From NCBI RefSeq assembly GCF_001514285.1, contig NZ_KQ949033.1, forward strand, positions 62,001 to 126,000: a stretch of DNA of 64,000 bases, written 5' to 3'. This document shows positions 32,791 through 41,391 of the stretch, piece by piece. How positions within the stretch are numbered: the first letter of the stretch is position 1; each line of letters opens with the position of its first letter. The stretch comes from Streptomyces sp. DSM 15324. GTDB taxonomy: Bacteria; Actinomycetota; Actinomycetes; Streptomycetales; Streptomycetaceae. The translations under genes were made by a program, and so were the position numbers. The notes under the pieces were generated by a model, which was not told the origin of the DNA, searched no databases, and saw nothing but the letters and a program-made list of their open reading frames with translations.

Positions 32791-34152
32791 ATGAGTGACA
32801 TGACCACGCAGACCTCCGCCGACCTCTTCGAGCCCGGCGGCCGACGCCGACACCGCAAGCCCCGGGAGCACGGGACGGGGATGCGGCGGGCGCTCGTGCT
32901 CGCCCTGGCCGTGCCGGTCGCCTCGGCGGCACTGTCGGGACCCTCGGCCTTCGCGGCCGGCAAGGACACCGGGACCACGGCCAAGACCGCCACGCTGGAC
33001 GCCGACGACCAGCAGATGGTCACCAACCTGCGGACCCGTGTCGTCGACACCCGCCTGGGCTCCAACGTCAGCGGTGTGGTCCTGGACGCCGAGTCGGACG
33101 CCACCCTCTGGGACCACAACGGCGCCACCGCGCTGATGCCCGCCTCCAACGTCAAGCTCGCCACGGCGACCGGCGCCCTCACGATCCTCGGCCCGGACCA
33201 CCGCTTCACCACGAACGTCGTCTACGGCGACGGCAGGCTGACCCTCGTCGGCGGCGGCGACCGCACCCTGACCGGCGCCGACCTCGCCGAGCTGGCGAAG
33301 ACGGCGGTGGCCGGGCTCAAGGCGGCGGGCCTGACCTCCGTGAAGGTCGCCGTGGACGACAGCCTCTTCCCCGAGCCGAGCCTGGCCAACGGCTGGAACA
33401 CCGGCTACTACCCCGACTCGGTCGCCCCGGTGCGGGCGCTCGTCGTCGACGGGCAGGGCGTGGACGACACCTCCCTGGACGCCGGGCAGGCCTTCGCCCG
33501 GCAGCTCGCCGCACTCGGCGTCACCGTCGACGGGACCGTCACCCGAGCGACCGCGAGCGCACACGACGTGCCGGTGGCCCGGCACACCTCGGCGCCGCTG
33601 TCGGACATCGTCCACACGATGCTCAAGAAGAGCGACAACAACATCGCCGAGACGCTGCTGCGGATGACCGCCCTCGGCGCGGGCCGGGCGGCCACCTTCG
33701 AGGACGGCACCGCGGTGGTGCGCCAGGTGCTGAGCGAGCGGTACGGCGTGTCCCTCACCGGCTTCGAGATGTACGACGGCAGCGGCCTCTCCCGCGCCGA
33801 CCGCATCCCCGCGGCCACCCTCGCGGAGATCCTCGAGCTGCTGACGCAGGACCGCTACACGCACACCCTGGGCTCCGTCCTGGACGGCCTGCCCGTCTCC
33901 GGCGAGGCCGGCAGCACCCTCGGCCCGGAGTGGGGCCGCTTCGACGACGTGAACTCCCGCTGCGCCGTCGGCAAGGTGCACGCCAAGACCGGCACCCTGA
34001 CCGGGGCGATCGCGCTGAGCGGCCTCACCCAGGGCAAGGACGGCAAGTGGAAGGTGTTCTCCTTCATCGAGAACGGCTCCACCGCCAACCCGAGCGACAT
34101 CAAGGACGCCATGGACGGCCTCGCCGCGACCGTGAACGGCTGCTGGGCCTAA
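32791..34152 (+). CDS. dacB: D-alanyl-D-alanine carboxypeptidase/endopeptidase, PBP4 (S13) family
   Basis: 453 residues. An unusually long basic N-terminal tail (RRRHRKPREHG) precedes one hydrophobic segment (ALVLALAVPVASAAL), a signal or anchor, and the enzyme acts outside on peptidoglycan. All three penicillin-binding motifs are present: S119-x-x-K122 in ASNVKL, S281-D-N in KSDNNIAE and K399-T-G in AKTGTL, spaced as in S13 carboxypeptidases. Start ATG 32791 has only a poor upstream AAGAAAG; starts at 32800 or 32881 (just before the hydrophobic segment) are possible. A strong hairpin follows the stop. Confidence 0.9.
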   Translation: MSDMTTQTSADLFEPGGRRRHRKPREHGTGMRRALVLALAVPVASAALSGPSAFAAGKDTGTTAKTATLDADDQQMVTNLRTRVVDTRLGSNVSGVVLDAESDATLWDHNGATALMPASNVKLATATGALTILGPDHRFTTNVVYGDGRLTLVGGGDRTLTGADLAELAKTAVAGLKAAGLTSVKVAVDDSLFPEPSLANGWNTGYYPDSVAPVRALVVDGQGVDDTSLDAGQAFARQLAALGVTVDGTVTRATASAHDVPVARHTSAPLSDIVHTMLKKSDNNIAETLLRMTALGAGRAATFEDGTAVVRQVLSERYGVSLTGFEMYDGSGLSRADRIPAATLAEILELLTQDRYTHTLGSVLDGLPVSGEAGSTLGPEWGRFDDVNSRCAVGKVHAKTGTLTGAIALSGLTQGKDGKWKVFSFIENGSTANPSDIKDAMDGLAATVNGCWA

Positions 34153-34165
34153 GACCCCGCGTGGC

Positions 34166-34199
34166 GACGGGCGGCGGCAGGCGGGAGTCGCCGCCCGTC
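34166..34199 (+). terminator. Stem-loop terminator after the PBP4 gene
   Basis: GACGGGCGGCG at 34166-34176 pairs perfectly with CGCCGCCCGTC at 34189-34199, with a 12-nt loop, beginning 13 bp past the stop. No U-tract. Confidence 0.7.
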
Positions 34200-34275
34200 C
34201 CGGCGGCGACGCCCTGCGATGCTGTCGCGAGCACCCCACCCGGGGGTACTCGAAGGCGTCCGCAGGAGGAGAGCC

Positions 34276-35985
34276 ATGTCGCACGCCCCGTCGAGGTTGC
34301 GCCCGCTGCCCGGGCTCGCGGTCCTGGCCGGATACCGCCGTGCGTGGCTGCGCGGCGACCTGCTCGCCGGGGTGACGGTCGCGGCGTATCTGGTGCCGCA
34401 GGTGATGGCGTACGCGGGCGTGGCCGGGCTGCCGCCGGTGGCCGGGCTGTGGGCGATCCTGCCCGCGCTCGGCCTGTACGCGCTGTTCGGCTCCTCGCGG
34501 CTGCTGTCGGTCGGCCCGGAGTCGACGACCGCGCTGATGACGGCCACGGTGGTGGCCCCGCTGGCCGCCGGTGATCCCGGGCGCTACGCCGTGCTGGCGG
34601 CCGCGCTGGCCGTCACCGTGGGCCTGCTGTGCCTCGCCGCGTGGGCGCTGCGGCTGGGCTTCGTCGCGGACCTGCTGTCCCGGCCGGTCCTGATCGGCTA
34701 TCTGGCGGGCGTGGCACTGATCATGATCGTGGACCAGCTGCCCAAGCTGACCGGCGTGAAGACATCGGGGTCGAAGTTCTTCCCGCAGGTGTGGTCGTTC
34801 CTGACGCACCTCGCGGACCTCCACCTCGCCACCCTGCTGTTCTCGGTCGGCGTCCTCGCCCTGCTGCTCGCCGTGGCCCGCTGGTTCCCGAGGCTTCCGG
34901 GACCGCTGCTGGCGGTGGTCCTGTCCACCTCGGCGGTGGCCCTGTTCGACCTGGACGGGCGCTACGGCCTGAAGGTGATCGGCGAGATCCCCTCGGGCCT
35001 GCCGAGCCTGTCCTTCCCCGACCTGGCGGACCTGCCGCGGCTCGTCCTGCCCGCGGTGGGCGTGCTGCTGGTGGCGTACACCGACTTCGTGCTCACCGCC
35101 CGCGCCTTCGCCGACCCCGGGGCGGAGGGCCCGGAGCTCGACGCCGACCAGGAGTTCCTGGCGCTGGGCACGGCCAACCTGGGCGCGGGCGTGCTGCACG
35201 GTTTCCCGGTGAGCAGCAGCGCGAGCCGCACGGCGCTCGCCTCCTCGGCCGGCGCCCGCAGCCAGGCGTACTCGCTGTGCGCGGGGGCGGTGGTGCTCGC
35301 GGTGCTGCTCTTCATGGGGCCGCTGCTGGCCGACACCCCGTCCGCGGTGCTCGGCGCGCTCGTGGTCTATGCCGCGCTGCGCATGATCGACCTGGCGGGC
35401 TTCCGCCGGCTGGCCTCCTTCCGCCGCCGTGAACTGCTGCTCGCCCTCGGCTGTCTGGCCGGTGTGCTGGTTCTGGACATCCTGTACGGCGTGCTGGTCG
35501 CCGTCGGCCTGTCGGTCGCGGAGCTGCTGACCCGGGTGGCCCGTCCGCACGACGCGGTGGAGGGGCTGGTGCCCGGTCTCGCCGGGATGCACGACGTGGA
35601 CGACTATCCGCAGGCCACCACGATCCCGGGGCTGCTGGTGTACCGGTACGACTCGCCGCTGTTCTTCGCCAACGCGGAGAACTTCCGGCACCGGGCGCTG
35701 GCCGCGGTGGACGGGCAGCGGGAGCCGGTGCGGTGGTTCGTGCTGAACACCGAGGCCAATGTGGAGGTGGACATCACCGCGCTGGACGCGGTCGACGAGC
35801 TGCGCCGTGAACTCGTCCGGCGTGGCGTGGTGTTCGCGCTGGCGCGGGTGAAGCAGGACCTGCGGGGCGACCTGGACGCGTACGGTCTGACGCGGTCCGT
35901 CGGCGAGGAGCTGATCTTCCCGACGCTGCCCACCGCGGTGGCCGCCTACCGGCAGTGGCGGACCGATCGGGCGGAGCCGTCCTGA
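34276..35985 (+). CDS. SulP-family anion transporter with C-terminal STAS domain
   Basis: 569 residues. The SulP transmembrane core starts with the family motif region (LLAGVTVAAYLVPQVMAYAGVAGLPPVAGLW) and runs to about residue 420 with 10 or more hydrophobic segments, including SSSASRTALASSAGARSQ. The C terminus (about 440-560) is a cytosolic STAS domain (LLVYRYDSPLFFANAENF, VEVDITALDAVDEL). Transports sulfate, bicarbonate or another anion. ATG at 34276 behind AGGAGGAGAGCC. Single gene; a carbonic anhydrase, often fused or adjacent in bicarbonate types, is absent. Confidence 0.92.
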   Translation: MSHAPSRLRPLPGLAVLAGYRRAWLRGDLLAGVTVAAYLVPQVMAYAGVAGLPPVAGLWAILPALGLYALFGSSRLLSVGPESTTALMTATVVAPLAAGDPGRYAVLAAALAVTVGLLCLAAWALRLGFVADLLSRPVLIGYLAGVALIMIVDQLPKLTGVKTSGSKFFPQVWSFLTHLADLHLATLLFSVGVLALLLAVARWFPRLPGPLLAVVLSTSAVALFDLDGRYGLKVIGEIPSGLPSLSFPDLADLPRLVLPAVGVLLVAYTDFVLTARAFADPGAEGPELDADQEFLALGTANLGAGVLHGFPVSSSASRTALASSAGARSQAYSLCAGAVVLAVLLFMGPLLADTPSAVLGALVVYAALRMIDLAGFRRLASFRRRELLLALGCLAGVLVLDILYGVLVAVGLSVAELLTRVARPHDAVEGLVPGLAGMHDVDDYPQATTIPGLLVYRYDSPLFFANAENFRHRALAAVDGQREPVRWFVLNTEANVEVDITALDAVDELRRELVRRGVVFALARVKQDLRGDLDAYGLTRSVGEELIFPTLPTAVAAYRQWRTDRAEPS

Positions 35986-36191
35986 CCTCGGCCGGAACAC
36001 GGCCCCCCGGCCAGGGTCAACTTCCCATGGGGCTTCCGGACTTGACGCTTCATCATATAGTGGCCGACTACGCGTGGTGATCCGTTGTCCCCGCCACGCG
36101 GCCGCCCCACCCGAAAGGCACGACCCTGCGGAACGACCCGCACAGCCGCGGCTCCGACTCCTTCGACCCCCTGCCCTCGCCCCGCCGGTCG

Positions 36192-37493
36192 GTGTTCTCG
36201 CCCGCGGCCGACGTCATCGGCTCGGAACTCGATCTGCGGCTGACCGGCAGCCATGTCGTGCACGCGCTGACACCCGGATTCTGCGACGCGGCCTCCCTGT
36301 ACGTCCTGGAGCGCTGGCGGCGCGAGGAGGACGCGCCGCCGGCCTCGGACGCCCCACTCGTCGAGGCGCGACGGCTGGCGCTGCGCGTGGGGCCCGGGGC
36401 CGCCGAGGACTGGGAGCGGGCGCTGCCGGTCGGGGAGATGGTGTCCTTCCCGCGCGACACGCCGTACGCGCAGGCCCTGACGGCCGGGCACGCGCAGGTG
36501 CTGGAGCGGGTGGACCCGTACACGGCCGAGCGGCTGACGGCCGCCGGGGACGGCGAGGCGCGCCGCGGCGATCTGCTGCGGGTGGGGTCCTTCCTGGTCG
36601 TCCCGCTGCGGCTGCGGGGCGTCCCGATCGGCTTCATGACCTGCACACGCGGTGCGGGGCGGGCGCCGTTCCGGCCCGTGGACGTGGCCGCCGTGGAGGC
36701 GCTGTCCGCCCGCGCCTGTGTGGCCCTGGACAACGCGCGGCGCTACGAGCGGGAGCGCCGTATGGCCTTCGCGATCCGGGACAGTCTGCCGCCGGGGCCG
36801 GCGCAGAAGCTGGAGGGGTGCCGGATAGCGCACGGCTGTCTGCCCGCCGGGAGGGGCAGTGTGGTCGGCGGCGACTGGTACGACGTACTGCGGCGGCCGG
36901 GCGACCGGGTGGGTCTGATCGTCGGGGACGCCATGGGGCACGGTCCGGAGTCGGCCGTGGCGATGATCCAGCTGCGGACGGCCCTGCGCACGCTGGCGGG
37001 TCTGGACATCCCGGCGGAGGAGGGCATCCGCCGGCTCGACGCGCTCGCCAGCGAGACGCCCGGGGCCTCGTTCGCGACCTGTGTGTACGCCGAGTGGGAC
37101 GCACGGGAGCGGACCTGCTCCCTGGTCGGGGCGGGCCATCCCCCGCCGCTGCTGCGCGGCCCCGACGGGCGCACCTCCCCGGTGGCGCTGACCGCGGCGG
37201 GCCTGCCGCTCGGTCTCGGCTCGGGCAGTTATGAACCGACGGTGCTGACCGTGCCGGAACCGGCCCTGCTCGCGCTCTACAGCGACGGTCTGGTGGAGTC
37301 GCGGGAGGCCGACATAGACCAGGAGATCGGACGGCTGGCACGGGCGCTGGACGAGGCGGTCGCCGGGGCCGACGCCGGTGACCCCGACAGGCTGCCCGAC
37401 CTGTGCGAGCGGCTCCTGCGGCTGCCCTCGGGCGCGCCCGGCACCGACGACCGCACCCTGCTGCTGGCCGAACTCACCCCGGCCGCGCGTTGA
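36192..37493 (+). CDS. GAF-SpoIIE-type PP2C phosphatase
   Basis: At least 433 residues. N-terminal GAF-like sensor (about 1-180; FLVVPLRLRGVPIGFMTCTR, ALSARACVALDNARRYE), then a SpoIIE phosphatase domain with GGDWYDVL, VGDAMGHG, GAGHPPPLL, YSDGLVE and TDDRTLLLAE. Soluble, unlike the phosphatase at 4346-5494. The GTG at 36192 has no ribosome-binding site. A CTG at 36126 in the same frame lies 7 nt after GAAAGG and would add 22 residues; the frame closes at a TGA at 36078. The true start may therefore be the non-standard CTG. No anti-sigma partner is adjacent. Confidence 0.88.
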   Translation: MFSPAADVIGSELDLRLTGSHVVHALTPGFCDAASLYVLERWRREEDAPPASDAPLVEARRLALRVGPGAAEDWERALPVGEMVSFPRDTPYAQALTAGHAQVLERVDPYTAERLTAAGDGEARRGDLLRVGSFLVVPLRLRGVPIGFMTCTRGAGRAPFRPVDVAAVEALSARACVALDNARRYERERRMAFAIRDSLPPGPAQKLEGCRIAHGCLPAGRGSVVGGDWYDVLRRPGDRVGLIVGDAMGHGPESAVAMIQLRTALRTLAGLDIPAEEGIRRLDALASETPGASFATCVYAEWDARERTCSLVGAGHPPPLLRGPDGRTSPVALTAAGLPLGLGSGSYEPTVLTVPEPALLALYSDGLVESREADIDQEIGRLARALDEAVAGADAGDPDRLPDLCERLLRLPSGAPGTDDRTLLLAELTPAAR

Positions 37494-37599
37494 TTCCCGG
37501 CCGAGCTGTCGACCATCTTGACGTGTTCATCACCGCCTGTTGAGCATACCCGAGGCCGATCGCTTCCGGTCGGTTCCGCTCCTCGGTCCAGGGGGTTCC

Positions 37600-37885
37600 G
37601 TGTCCGGGCGGCAGGGCGTGATCCGGGCGACGGCGGCGGTGCCCCCTGTTGCTCGGCGCAGGTCTGCCCACCGTCTCCGCCCCGGCCGCCGTCGCGGACA
37701 CCCCGGCGACGGAGCCGCGCTCCTCGGCGGGCGGCGGCTGCGGCTGCGGCTGCGGCTGCGGCATGAACCGTACTCCCCGGGCCGCTGCCCGCGTCCTCGG
37801 GCGGGTAGGGCGGCTCAGGGCTGCGAGGTCTCGGACTCCAGGACGGCCCTGGTCGTCTGCCCGTAGACGCCCGACTCCTCCATGA
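37600..37885 (+). pseudogene. Small exported Cys-Gly protein ORF broken by one extra C
   Basis: From a GTG at 37600 (GGGGG just upstream) the frame reads MSGRQGVIRATAAVP with G or C at every third position up to a run of five C (37642-37646). After it, GC-ending codons continue in another frame: LLLGAGLPTVSAPAAVAD, then a Gly-Cys run GGGCGCGCGCGM encoded by repeated GGCTGC. One C fewer would join them into a signal-peptide-like protein. The shifted frame stays open to 37885, its end overlapping the convergent peptidoglycan-binding gene; coding-like composition fades near 37810. It is a sequencing error, a decayed gene or a slippage switch. I do not recognise the product. The remaining bases from 37494 hold nothing else I can identify. 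Confidence 0.45.
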
Positions 37886-38717
37886 GGAGGAGCCGGGCGA
37901 GTTGGTAGCGGCGGACGGCGCTCTCGACCTCGCTGCCGTACCGGCCGTCGGCGTCGCCGCCGTAGAAACCCACCCGGGCCAGACGCCGCTGGAGTTCGGT
38001 GACCTCGGGTCCGCTGTCACCGGGCCGGAGCACGGGGGCCTGGCCGCCGGAGGTGCTGGGCGCGGGGGCGGCGGTGGAGGTGGCGCCGGTGGCGGTCGGG
38101 GACGCCGACGGCTCGGCGGACCCGGTGGGGGCGGTGGCGCTCTCGGAGGGGGTCTCGCTCGGCGACGCGGTCGGGCTCGTGGACGTCCGCGTGGGGGACG
38201 CCGTGGCGGACGGTGGGGTGGTGACCGTACCGGTCCCGGCGGCTCCGGCCGGGACGCTCACCCGGACGTCGTCGGGTCCCGCGTCCTGGCGGGCGGGGCT
38301 CTGGTAGGTGAACAGGGCGGCGACCGCGCCGCCCGTCACCAGCACCGCGGCGGCCGCCCCGACCCCGCTGAGCTGCACGAGCCGCCGGGGTCGCCAGCGC
38401 TCCGCGGACGCTTGCGGCGCTCCGCTCTCCTCGGCCTCCGCCGTCCTCCCGGTGTTCTGCGCGACCGGCTCCGGCACGGCGGTGACAGCGGCCGTGGTGA
38501 TCGGCCCGGCTAAGTCCCCGGCCCCCTCCTCCGCGACCGCCGGTTCGGCGAAGGGACGTATCCGCAGGGGGTCGAAGTCCTCGGCGGCCGCCGTCTCCGC
38601 CGCCCGGTTCTCCAGGTGGGCGTCGGCCGCGCGGCGGGCACAGGAACAGGCCGGACTGCCGTCCGCCGCCCTGGGCACACCGCATTCGGGGCAGACCAGA
38701 CCAGTCGGTTCACTCAC
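37815..38717 (-). CDS. Membrane-anchored peptidoglycan-binding protein with zinc-ribbon N terminus
   Basis: 300 residues. N-terminal Cys-rich zinc-ribbon-like segment (VCPECGVPRAADGSPACSC), cytoplasmic linker, one transmembrane helix (GVGAAAAVLVTGGAVAALF, about residues 123-141), a long Ser/Thr/Pro/Ala linker, and a C-terminal PG_binding_1 domain (LRPGDSGPEVTELQRRLARV, GRYGSEVESAVRRYQ). GTG at 38717 with AGAGGA upstream. Codon 69 is TTA (bases 38511-38513 read on the minus strand), so translation should depend on the bldA leucyl-tRNA and rise late in development. Role likely at the cell wall; partner unknown. Confidence 0.85.
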   Translation of the reverse strand: MSEPTGLVCPECGVPRAADGSPACSCARRAADAHLENRAAETAAAEDFDPLRIRPFAEPAVAEEGAGDLAGPITTAAVTAVPEPVAQNTGRTAEAEESGAPQASAERWRPRRLVQLSGVGAAAAVLVTGGAVAALFTYQSPARQDAGPDDVRVSVPAGAAGTGTVTTPPSATASPTRTSTSPTASPSETPSESATAPTGSAEPSASPTATGATSTAAPAPSTSGGQAPVLRPGDSGPEVTELQRRLARVGFYGGDADGRYGSEVESAVRRYQLARLLLMEESGVYGQTTRAVLESETSQP

Positions 38718-38920
38718 GCGCCGTTCCTCTCCCTGCGAATTACAGAATTCAACCAAACGTTCTGCACCGAATCCCCGCCGGACCGCCGGGAAACAGCCAC
38801 CCGGGCCACCAGAGATAAATATTCTGTATGTGCGGTAAGGGGTTGATCGTCCTATTCTGATCTCGTGAGGACTCGGGGCAATCTACGGCCGGTCCTGAGG
38901 CCGGCAGGAATCGAGCTGCT

Positions 38921-39766
38921 ATGGCTGAGCGGCTGAAAAGATCGGCACTGGTCGGCGAGGTGTCGGCCGAATTCGCCGGAACCATGGTTCTCATCCTCTT
39001 CGGCTGCGGCGTGGTGGCCCAGGTCGTGGCCGGCGGAGGACTGACGACACCGCCCGGCGGACTGGGAAACCACGACAGCATCGCCTGGGCCTGGGGCCTG
39101 GGCGTCACCCTGGGCGTCTACGTCGCCGGCCGGCTGAGCGGCGCCCATCTCAACCCCGCGGTGACGGTCGCCCTGGCGACGTTCAAGGGTTTCCCCTGGA
39201 AGAAGGTGGGACCCTACGTCGTGGCCCAGTTCCTCGGCGCCTTCGTCGCGGCACTCATCGTGCGCTGGAACTACACCGAAGCACTCGGGAAGTACGACCC
39301 CGGCCACACCATCAAGTCGCAGGGCGTGTTCTCCACGCTCCCCGCCAACGGCAATCCCAATCTGCCGGTCCACGAGTGGGGGGCGTTCCGGGACCAGATC
39401 ATCGGCACCGCCATTCTGCTGCTGCTGGTCCTGGCCGTCACCGACCTGCTGAACAACCCGCCCCAGGCGAACCTGGCCCCCTTCATCGTCGGCCTGATCG
39501 TCGTGGCCATCGGCATGGCGTGGGGCACCAACGCGGGCTACGCGATCAACCCGGCACGTGACTTCGGCCCCAGACTCGCGAGTTTCATCACGGGGTACGG
39601 CACGGCCTGGAGAGATCAATACGGCAACTTGTACTTCTGGGTGCCGATCATCGGTCCGCTGATCGGCGGTCTGCTCGGCGCGTTCCTGTACAAGTTCTTC
39701 GTCGGCCGGTTCCTGCCCACGGCGGAGCCCGAGCCTCCCGGTCGTATTCCGGCTCCCGAGGAATGA
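38921..39766 (+). CDS. glpF: Aquaglyceroporin, glycerol uptake facilitator
   Basis: 281 residues, MIP family with six predicted membrane helices. Both pore motifs are present: HLNPAVTVAL and AINPARDFGPRL; the D after the second NPAR is the usual marker of glycerol rather than strict water channels. ATG at 38921. The glycerol kinase gene follows after 28 bp, so the two form a glycerol uptake operon like gylA/gylB of Streptomyces. The gylR regulator and glycerol-3-phosphate dehydrogenase genes are not adjacent. Confidence 0.93.
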   Translation: MAERLKRSALVGEVSAEFAGTMVLILFGCGVVAQVVAGGGLTTPPGGLGNHDSIAWAWGLGVTLGVYVAGRLSGAHLNPAVTVALATFKGFPWKKVGPYVVAQFLGAFVAALIVRWNYTEALGKYDPGHTIKSQGVFSTLPANGNPNLPVHEWGAFRDQIIGTAILLLLVLAVTDLLNNPPQANLAPFIVGLIVVAIGMAWGTNAGYAINPARDFGPRLASFITGYGTAWRDQYGNLYFWVPIIGPLIGGLLGAFLYKFFVGRFLPTAEPEPPGRIPAPEE

Positions 39767-39794
39767 CACCCCCGACAAAAGAGGCGGCATCCCC

Positions 39795-41312
39795 ATGGCG
39801 GACTTCGTGGGAGCGGTGGACCAAGGCACCACCAGTTCCCGTTTCATGATCTTCGACCACAGCGGCAACGAGGTGGCGAAGCACCAGCTGGAGCACGAAC
39901 AGATCCTTCCCAAGGCGGGATGGGTCGAGCACGACCCGGTGGAGATCTGGGAGCGCACCAACTCCGTGATCCAGAACGCCCTGCGACACGGCAACCTGTC
40001 CCCGACCGACCTGGCCGCGATCGGCATCACCAACCAGCGCGAGACCACCGTGGTGTGGGACCCGCGCAACGGGCGGCCGTACTACAACGCCATCGTCTGG
40101 CAGGACACCCGCACCGACTCCATCGCCGCCGCCCTGGATCGTGAGGGCAAGGGCGACGTCATCCGCCGCAAGGCGGGGCTGCCGCCGGCGACGTACTTCT
40201 CCGGCGGCAAGATCCAGTGGATCCTGGAGAACGTCGACGGCGTCCGTGAGGCGGCCGAACAGGGCAACGCCATCTTCGGCAACACCGACGCCTGGGTCCT
40301 GTGGAACCTGACCGGCGGTCCCGACGGCGGCATCCACGCCACCGACGTGACCAACGCCAGCCGCACGATGCTGATGGACCTCGAGACCCTCGACTGGGAC
40401 GACGAACTGCTCGGGTTCTTCAGCATCCCCCGGTCCATGCTGCCGAAGATCAACCCCTCCTCGCACGCGGAGGCGTTCGGGACCACCCGGACCTCCCGCC
40501 CGCTGCGCGAGGCCATCCCCATCGCCGGTGTGCTCGGCGACCAGCAGGCGGCCACCGTCGGCCAGGTCTGCTACGCGCCGGGCGAGGCGAAGAACACCTA
40601 CGGCACCGGCAACTTCCTGGTGCTCAACACCGGTACCGAGCTGGTGCGTTCGCAGAACGGACTGCTCACCACGGTGGCGTACCAGTTCCAGGACAGCCCG
40701 GCGATCTACGCCCTGGAGGGCTCCATCGCGGTGACCGGGTCCGCGGTGCAGTGGCTGCGCGACCAGTTGAAGATCATCAGCAGCGCGCCCGAGAGCGAGA
40801 CGCTGGCCCGCGGCGTCGAGGACAACGGCGGCTGCTACTTCGTCCCGGCGTTCTCCGGTCTGTTCGCCCCGTACTGGCGTTCCGACGCCCGCGGCGCGAT
40901 CGTCGGGCTCGCCCGTTACAACACCAACGAGCACCTGGCCCGGGCGACCCTGGAGGCCATCTGCTACCAGAGCCGCGACGTCGTCGAGGCCATGGAGCAG
41001 GACTCCGGGGTCCATCTCGACGTCCTGAAGGTGGACGGCGGGATCACCGGGAACGACCTGTGCATGCAGATCCAGGCCGATGTGCTCGGCGTGCCCGTGA
41101 GCCGTCCGGTGGTCGCCGAGACCACCGCGCTCGGCGCCGCCTACGCGGCGGGCCTCGCCACCGGCTTCTGGCAGAGCCAGGACGAACTGCGCACCCACTG
41201 GCAGGAGTCCAAGCGCTGGGAGCCGCAGTGGTCGGAGGACCAGCGCGCGGAGGGCTACGCGGGCTGGAAGCGGGCGGTGGAGCGCACGCTCGACTGGGTC
41301 AAGGTCGAGTAG
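39795..41312 (+). CDS. glpK: Glycerol kinase
   Basis: 505 residues, FGGY kinase family of normal length; phosphorylates glycerol with ATP to sn-glycerol-3-phosphate. Motifs: VGAVDQGTTSSRFMIFD (phosphate-binding), GITNQRETTVVWD, TYGTGNFLVLNTG, and the C-terminal LKVDGGITGNDLCMQIQAD. GAGGCGGC precedes the ATG. Second gene of the glycerol operon; the facilitator brings in substrate and the kinase traps it. It converges on the multicopper oxidase gene. Confidence 0.96.
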   Translation: MADFVGAVDQGTTSSRFMIFDHSGNEVAKHQLEHEQILPKAGWVEHDPVEIWERTNSVIQNALRHGNLSPTDLAAIGITNQRETTVVWDPRNGRPYYNAIVWQDTRTDSIAAALDREGKGDVIRRKAGLPPATYFSGGKIQWILENVDGVREAAEQGNAIFGNTDAWVLWNLTGGPDGGIHATDVTNASRTMLMDLETLDWDDELLGFFSIPRSMLPKINPSSHAEAFGTTRTSRPLREAIPIAGVLGDQQAATVGQVCYAPGEAKNTYGTGNFLVLNTGTELVRSQNGLLTTVAYQFQDSPAIYALEGSIAVTGSAVQWLRDQLKIISSAPESETLARGVEDNGGCYFVPAFSGLFAPYWRSDARGAIVGLARYNTNEHLARATLEAICYQSRDVVEAMEQDSGVHLDVLKVDGGITGNDLCMQIQADVLGVPVSRPVVAETTALGAAYAAGLATGFWQSQDELRTHWQESKRWEPQWSEDQRAEGYAGWKRAVERTLDWVKVE

Positions 41313-41391
41313 CGCCCCGCCGGGCAGCCCCCGCGGCTGTCGTCTCCACGGCGGCTCCCGGTCACCTCGGCCGGGGGCCGCCCTCGTGGCG

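Noticed and set aside
37518..37766. Poly-alanine-ending ORF in another frame across the GGCTGC run
   Set aside because: Its upstream codons lack GC-ending bias and its translation is disordered; the Gly-Cys frame has the coding signal.
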